This document shows, one piece after another, positions 22,782 through 25,926 of a stretch of DNA of 25,926 bases (its first letter is position 1; every line of letters begins with the position of its first letter). The stretch is from the NCBI GenBank assembly GCA_003343605.1, contig QAKW01000065.1, positions 1 through 25,926 of the forward strand, given 5' to 3'. The position numbers and the translations under genes were made by a program. The notes under the pieces were generated by a model that saw only the letters and a program-made list of their open reading frames with translations, was not told the DNA's origin and ran no database searches. The stretch is from Clostridiales bacterium (GTDB taxonomy: Bacteria > Bacillota > Clostridia > Oscillospirales > QAKW01).

Positions 22782-23231
22782 ATGCATAATAAAGATTTTA
22801 AAAATGCTCCGCCTTCCATGCTGATCAATGAATTATCGAAACTTTTCAACGATCGGATGCGGCAAAAAACCGAAGCGATGGGAATGGCGGGAGGTTACCG
22901 GCGGATTTTATTCCATCTGAGCCACAGCGAGTGCCTCAGCCAGTTGGAGCTCGTGCGCAAAACACACCTTTCCGCGCCTACCATCAGTGTTTCACTGCAG
23001 CGCATGGAAGCGGAAGGGCTGGTTTTACGCGAGAACGATCCGCAGGATCTGCGTACCATTCTTGTGCGGCTTACCCCGAAGGGACGCGAAGCTGACCGCC
23101 GGGTTATTCATGCGGTTCATGAAACCGAGCAGGAAATGCTTTCAGGGATCGATCCGGAGGAAATTGACCGCATCCGGCCGATTTTAGAAAAGATGTATCA
23201 AAATTTAACGAAAGGAACCGCATTTGTATGA
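22782..23231 (+). CDS. MarR family transcriptional regulator
   Basis: A 149-residue winged-helix repressor. The helix-turn-helix is at about 53-81 (LSQLELVRKTHLSAPTISVS to EGLV) and the wing at about 82-100 contains ENDPQDLRTILVRLTPKG, the standard MarR wing. GGAGG lies six bases before the ATG. The gene overlaps the first exporter gene by four bases (ATGA), so it is the first gene of the exporter operon and most likely represses it until a ligand, perhaps an exported compound, binds. Confidence 0.94.
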   Translation: MHNKDFKNAPPSMLINELSKLFNDRMRQKTEAMGMAGGYRRILFHLSHSECLSQLELVRKTHLSAPTISVSLQRMEAEGLVLRENDPQDLRTILVRLTPKGREADRRVIHAVHETEQEMLSGIDPEEIDRIRPILEKMYQNLTKGTAFV

Positions 23232-24952
23232 AACTGCTGAAATATCTCAAGCCCTATTGGTTCTGGGCTGTTCTAACGCCTCTTACCATGATCGGCGAGG
23301 TTTTGGCAGATCTTTGGCAGCCAAAAATGATGAGCGCGCTTGTAAACGAAGGCGTACTCGGCGCAAACCAGCAATTGCTGATCTCTATCGGATTGCGAAT
23401 GCTTCTGATTGTTGCGCTTGGCGGCCTTGCGGGAACCTCCTGCTCTGTTTTTGCAAGCCTGGCCTCTCAGAATTTTGCCTGCGATCTGCGTAAAGATGTT
23501 TTTCATCATGTAATAGACCTTTCTTTTCAGCAGACCGACCGGTTTACAACCGGTTCCCTTATCACCCGCCTGACCAACGACATCACGCAGATGCAGAATT
23601 TTGTTGAGCAGTGCCTGCGTATGTTTGTCCGATCCGGAATGATGTTTCTGGGCGGGATTGCGATGATGCTCTCCTTAAATCTGAAATTTGGTCTGATTCT
23701 GCTTTGCGCGCTGCCGCTGCAGCTTCTGATCATGGCTCTTGTTCTGCGTGCGGCCAATCCGCTGTATACAAAAGTACAGCTCCGGCTGGATCAGGTAAAT
23801 AACGTCATGCAGGAAAACGTAAACGGTGCCAGAATGGTAAAGGCATTTGTGCAGGAAGCGCATGAAACCGCGCGCTTTAATCAGGCCAACGATGATCTGA
23901 CCGAAACAAACCTGAAAGTCGCCACTATTATTGCCCGGCTTTCTCCCCTGCTCTCTATCATTATGAATCTTTCGGTTGTGGCCCTGATCTATCTCGGCGG
24001 TCTGCAGGCACAGGCCAAAAGCATGCAGGTAGGCACCATTATGGCCGCGATTACCTATAATACCCAGATTCTTCATTCCGTAATGATGGTCAGTATGATG
24101 TTTCAATCGATTGCCAGGGGAAGAGCCAGCGGCAAAAGAATTTCAGAAGTGCTGGAAACCCATCCTACAATCAGCGGCGGCGCGCGCAGGCCGGAGCATC
24201 TCGGCGCCATCTGTTTTGATCATGTTTCTTTCCATTATCCCGGATTTCCCGGCCGGCCAGTGCTCAAAGACCTGTCTCTTACAATCGAAAAAGGGGAGAA
24301 TCTTGCCATACTCGGCGCTACAGGTTCCGGAAAATCTTCTTTTATTCATCTGATTCCCCGGTTTTACGATGTTTCTGATGGCGTGCTGCGGATTGGCGGC
24401 TATCCTGTGCAGGAATATGATCTGCAGCAGCTCCGAGAAAAAATGGCGGTTGTTTTGCAAAAGAGCGAGCTTTTCAGCGGCAGCATCGCCGATAATATCC
24501 GCTGGGGCAACCCAAAGGCAAGTGCAGAAGAAGTGTGCCGGGCGGCTAGAATCGCCCAGGCGGAGGAATTCATTCTTCAGATGCCCGATGGATACGATAC
24601 GCCGATTGCAGAAAAAGGCGCCTCTCTTTCAGGCGGGCAGAAGCAGCGCATTTCCATTGCCCGAGCGCTGATCCGTAACCCGGAACTCCTGATCTTCGAC
24701 GACAGCACCTCTGCCCTTGATCTTGCAACCGAGAGTAAGCTGCGCCGGGCGATCCGAGAAGAACTGCATGGAACTACAATGATTACCATTGCCCAGCGGA
24801 TCGCCAGCGTAAAGGATTGCGACCGCATCGTCGTTTTGGAAGATGGCGGGCTCTCCGCGATCGGGACCCACGAACAATTGCTGCAAACTAGCCCGGTTTA
24901 CCAAGACATTTATCAATCACAAACCAAGGAAGGGGGCGTTGTCAATGGCTGA
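23228..24952 (+). CDS. Heterodimeric ABC exporter subunit with degenerate ATP site
   Basis: A 574-residue half-transporter: six-helix membrane domain at about 10-300, nucleotide-binding domain at about 320-574. Walker A is GATGSGKSS at 363-371, Q-loop Gln411, signature LSGGQ at 467-471, Walker B LLIFD at 487-491. The catalytic Glu after Walker B is replaced by Asp492, and the H-loop His by Gln523 (IAQRIAS). Both changes mark the non-hydrolysing site in heterodimeric exporters such as TM287/288 and LmrCD. It is expected to pair with the next gene product to export drugs, lipids or peptides across the cytoplasmic membrane. It overlaps marR by four bases and the next gene by eight. Confidence 0.93.
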   Translation: MKLLKYLKPYWFWAVLTPLTMIGEVLADLWQPKMMSALVNEGVLGANQQLLISIGLRMLLIVALGGLAGTSCSVFASLASQNFACDLRKDVFHHVIDLSFQQTDRFTTGSLITRLTNDITQMQNFVEQCLRMFVRSGMMFLGGIAMMLSLNLKFGLILLCALPLQLLIMALVLRAANPLYTKVQLRLDQVNNVMQENVNGARMVKAFVQEAHETARFNQANDDLTETNLKVATIIARLSPLLSIIMNLSVVALIYLGGLQAQAKSMQVGTIMAAITYNTQILHSVMMVSMMFQSIARGRASGKRISEVLETHPTISGGARRPEHLGAICFDHVSFHYPGFPGRPVLKDLSLTIEKGENLAILGATGSGKSSFIHLIPRFYDVSDGVLRIGGYPVQEYDLQQLREKMAVVLQKSELFSGSIADNIRWGNPKASAEEVCRAARIAQAEEFILQMPDGYDTPIAEKGASLSGGQKQRISIARALIRNPELLIFDDSTSALDLATESKLRRAIREELHGTTMITIAQRIASVKDCDRIVVLEDGGLSAIGTHEQLLQTSPVYQDIYQSQTKEGGVVNG

Positions 24953-25926
24953 GCGAACACCGATGCAGGCCGCGATGCGGCCCGGCCGGCGCGGGCCGGT
25001 AATGGAGGTGGAAAAGCCCAAAGATTTAAAAGGCACCTTAAAACGGCTGGTTGGCTATATCGGCCGCAACCGCCGTACTTTTCTCGTTTTATTGGCTGTT
25101 ACGCTGATGATCACGGGAACCAATTTACTCGCGCCTGCGCTCCAGCAGCGGGCCATCGATTCTATTGAAGGCGGCATCGCCGTTAAGTTGATGCTGATGC
25201 TGGCGCTGCTGGTTCTAACCTATCTGATGAACGCGGCGCTGACCTATCTGCAGGGGCTCTCTTCCGCCCGCCTTTCCCAGGGTACTGTCCGCACGATGCG
25301 GCGGGATCTTTTTGCCCGGCTGGTACGGCTGCCCATTCGCTATACCGATACCCATAATCACGGCGATATCATGAGCCGAATGACCAACGATGTTGAAAAT
25401 ATCTCCAATTCCATTTCCAGTTCCATCGCATCGCTTTGCTCAGGAGTTCTCATGGTAGTGGGCTGTTTTGTTATTATGGTATGCTATTCGCCTCTGCTGG
25501 CGCTGGTCAGTACGCTGACCATTGTTTTAACAATCATCGCCTCTGCTTTTATAACCAGGTTTATGAGGAAGTTTTTTGTCAGGCAGCAGCAAATTCTGGG
25601 CGCCGTGAATGGTCAGGCGGAAGAAATGGTATCCGGTTACCGCACGGTTGTTTCCTATAACCGCCAGCAGGCGGCAGTCCGCAATTTCAACGATACCAGC
25701 GACCGGCTAAAAAAAACAGCGATTTATGCCAATATTTTTGGCGGGTGTATGGGGCCGGTCATGAATTTTATATCCAATGTAGGCTTTTTGCTGATTGCGA
25801 TTGTAGGCGGGTATCTCGCAAGCCTCTCGCCGGAAAACGCGCTGCATATTTCCGTTGGAACCATTCAGGCGTTTATTCTTTATTCCAAGCAATTTTCCAG
25901 GCCCATCAATGAAATCGCGAATCAAT
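24945..25926 (+). CDS. Heterodimeric ABC exporter partner subunit, cut by window edge
   Basis: An open frame of 327 codons from an ATG at 24945 to the window edge. AGGGGG lies about eight bases before the ATG. A proline- and arginine-rich N-terminal extension of about 40 residues precedes the membrane domain (first helix at about 45-65, FLVLLAVTLMITGTNLLAPA). RYTDTHNHGDIMSRMTNDVE and the QILGAVNGQAEEMVSGYRTV stretch are typical of exporter membrane domains. The nucleotide-binding domain lies beyond the window, so the prediction that it carries the intact catalytic Glu cannot be checked here. Confidence 0.92.
   Translation, partial: MAERTPMQAAMRPGRRGPVMEVEKPKDLKGTLKRLVGYIGRNRRTFLVLLAVTLMITGTNLLAPALQQRAIDSIEGGIAVKLMLMLALLVLTYLMNAALTYLQGLSSARLSQGTVRTMRRDLFARLVRLPIRYTDTHNHGDIMSRMTNDVENISNSISSSIASLCSGVLMVVGCFVIMVCYSPLLALVSTLTIVLTIIASAFITRFMRKFFVRQQQILGAVNGQAEEMVSGYRTVVSYNRQQAAVRNFNDTSDRLKKTAIYANIFGGCMGPVMNFISNVGFLLIAIVGGYLASLSPENALHISVGTIQAFILYSKQFSRPINEIANQ

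Overview
The window looks like a chromosomal segment of a Gram-positive anaerobe of the class Clostridia. The support is a class B sortase, SinR-like small XRE regulators, lipoprotein-type solute-binding proteins for ABC importers, strong AAGGAGG-type ribosome binding sites, near-consensus TTGACA/TATAAT promoters, and G+C content of roughly one half by eye with AT-rich intergenic DNA. I cannot name the genus. I see no rRNA, tRNA, CRISPR array, transposase or phage gene.

Layout. (1) Positions 1-2496, leftward: an AraC-type regulator, a class B sortase, a GNAT acetyltransferase and the start of a membrane-anchored protein cut by the edge. (2) 2588-4378, rightward: a GH127 beta-L-arabinofuranosidase divergent from the AraC gene; the two promoters share one palindromic -10 box. 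(3) 4386-5462: an AT-richer regulatory island with three small XRE regulators (two of them paralogues), two matched pairs of CTC-N5-GAG operators, and strong terminators at both ends. (4) 5469-10143, leftward: a complete branched-chain amino acid importer (livJ-livH-livM-livG-livF) behind a long structured leader with an internal terminator. (5) 10714-14392, rightward: potABCD, a polyamine importer, with its own promoter and terminator. (6) 14484-16804, rightward: cysK, preceded by a cysteine-rich leader peptide and a terminator that together look like a cysteine attenuator, then a pyridoxal kinase gene with its own promoter. (7) 16803-22555, leftward: a MoxR ATPase, DUF58 protein and transglutaminase operon with a RluA-family pseudouridine synthase coupled at its end. 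(8) 22717-25926, rightward: a MarR repressor and both subunits of a heterodimeric ABC exporter; the second subunit runs off the window.

The genes fit a nutrient-scavenging, host- or plant-polymer-associated lifestyle: arabinoside hydrolysis, amino acid and polyamine uptake, cysteine synthesis with its PLP cofactor supply, and drug or lipid export. The metabolic genes are standard. The more unusual content is regulatory: the XRE island with duplicated operator cassettes, the cysK attenuator, and the unassigned livJ leader. No searches or folding programs were run; hairpins and promoters were read by eye.
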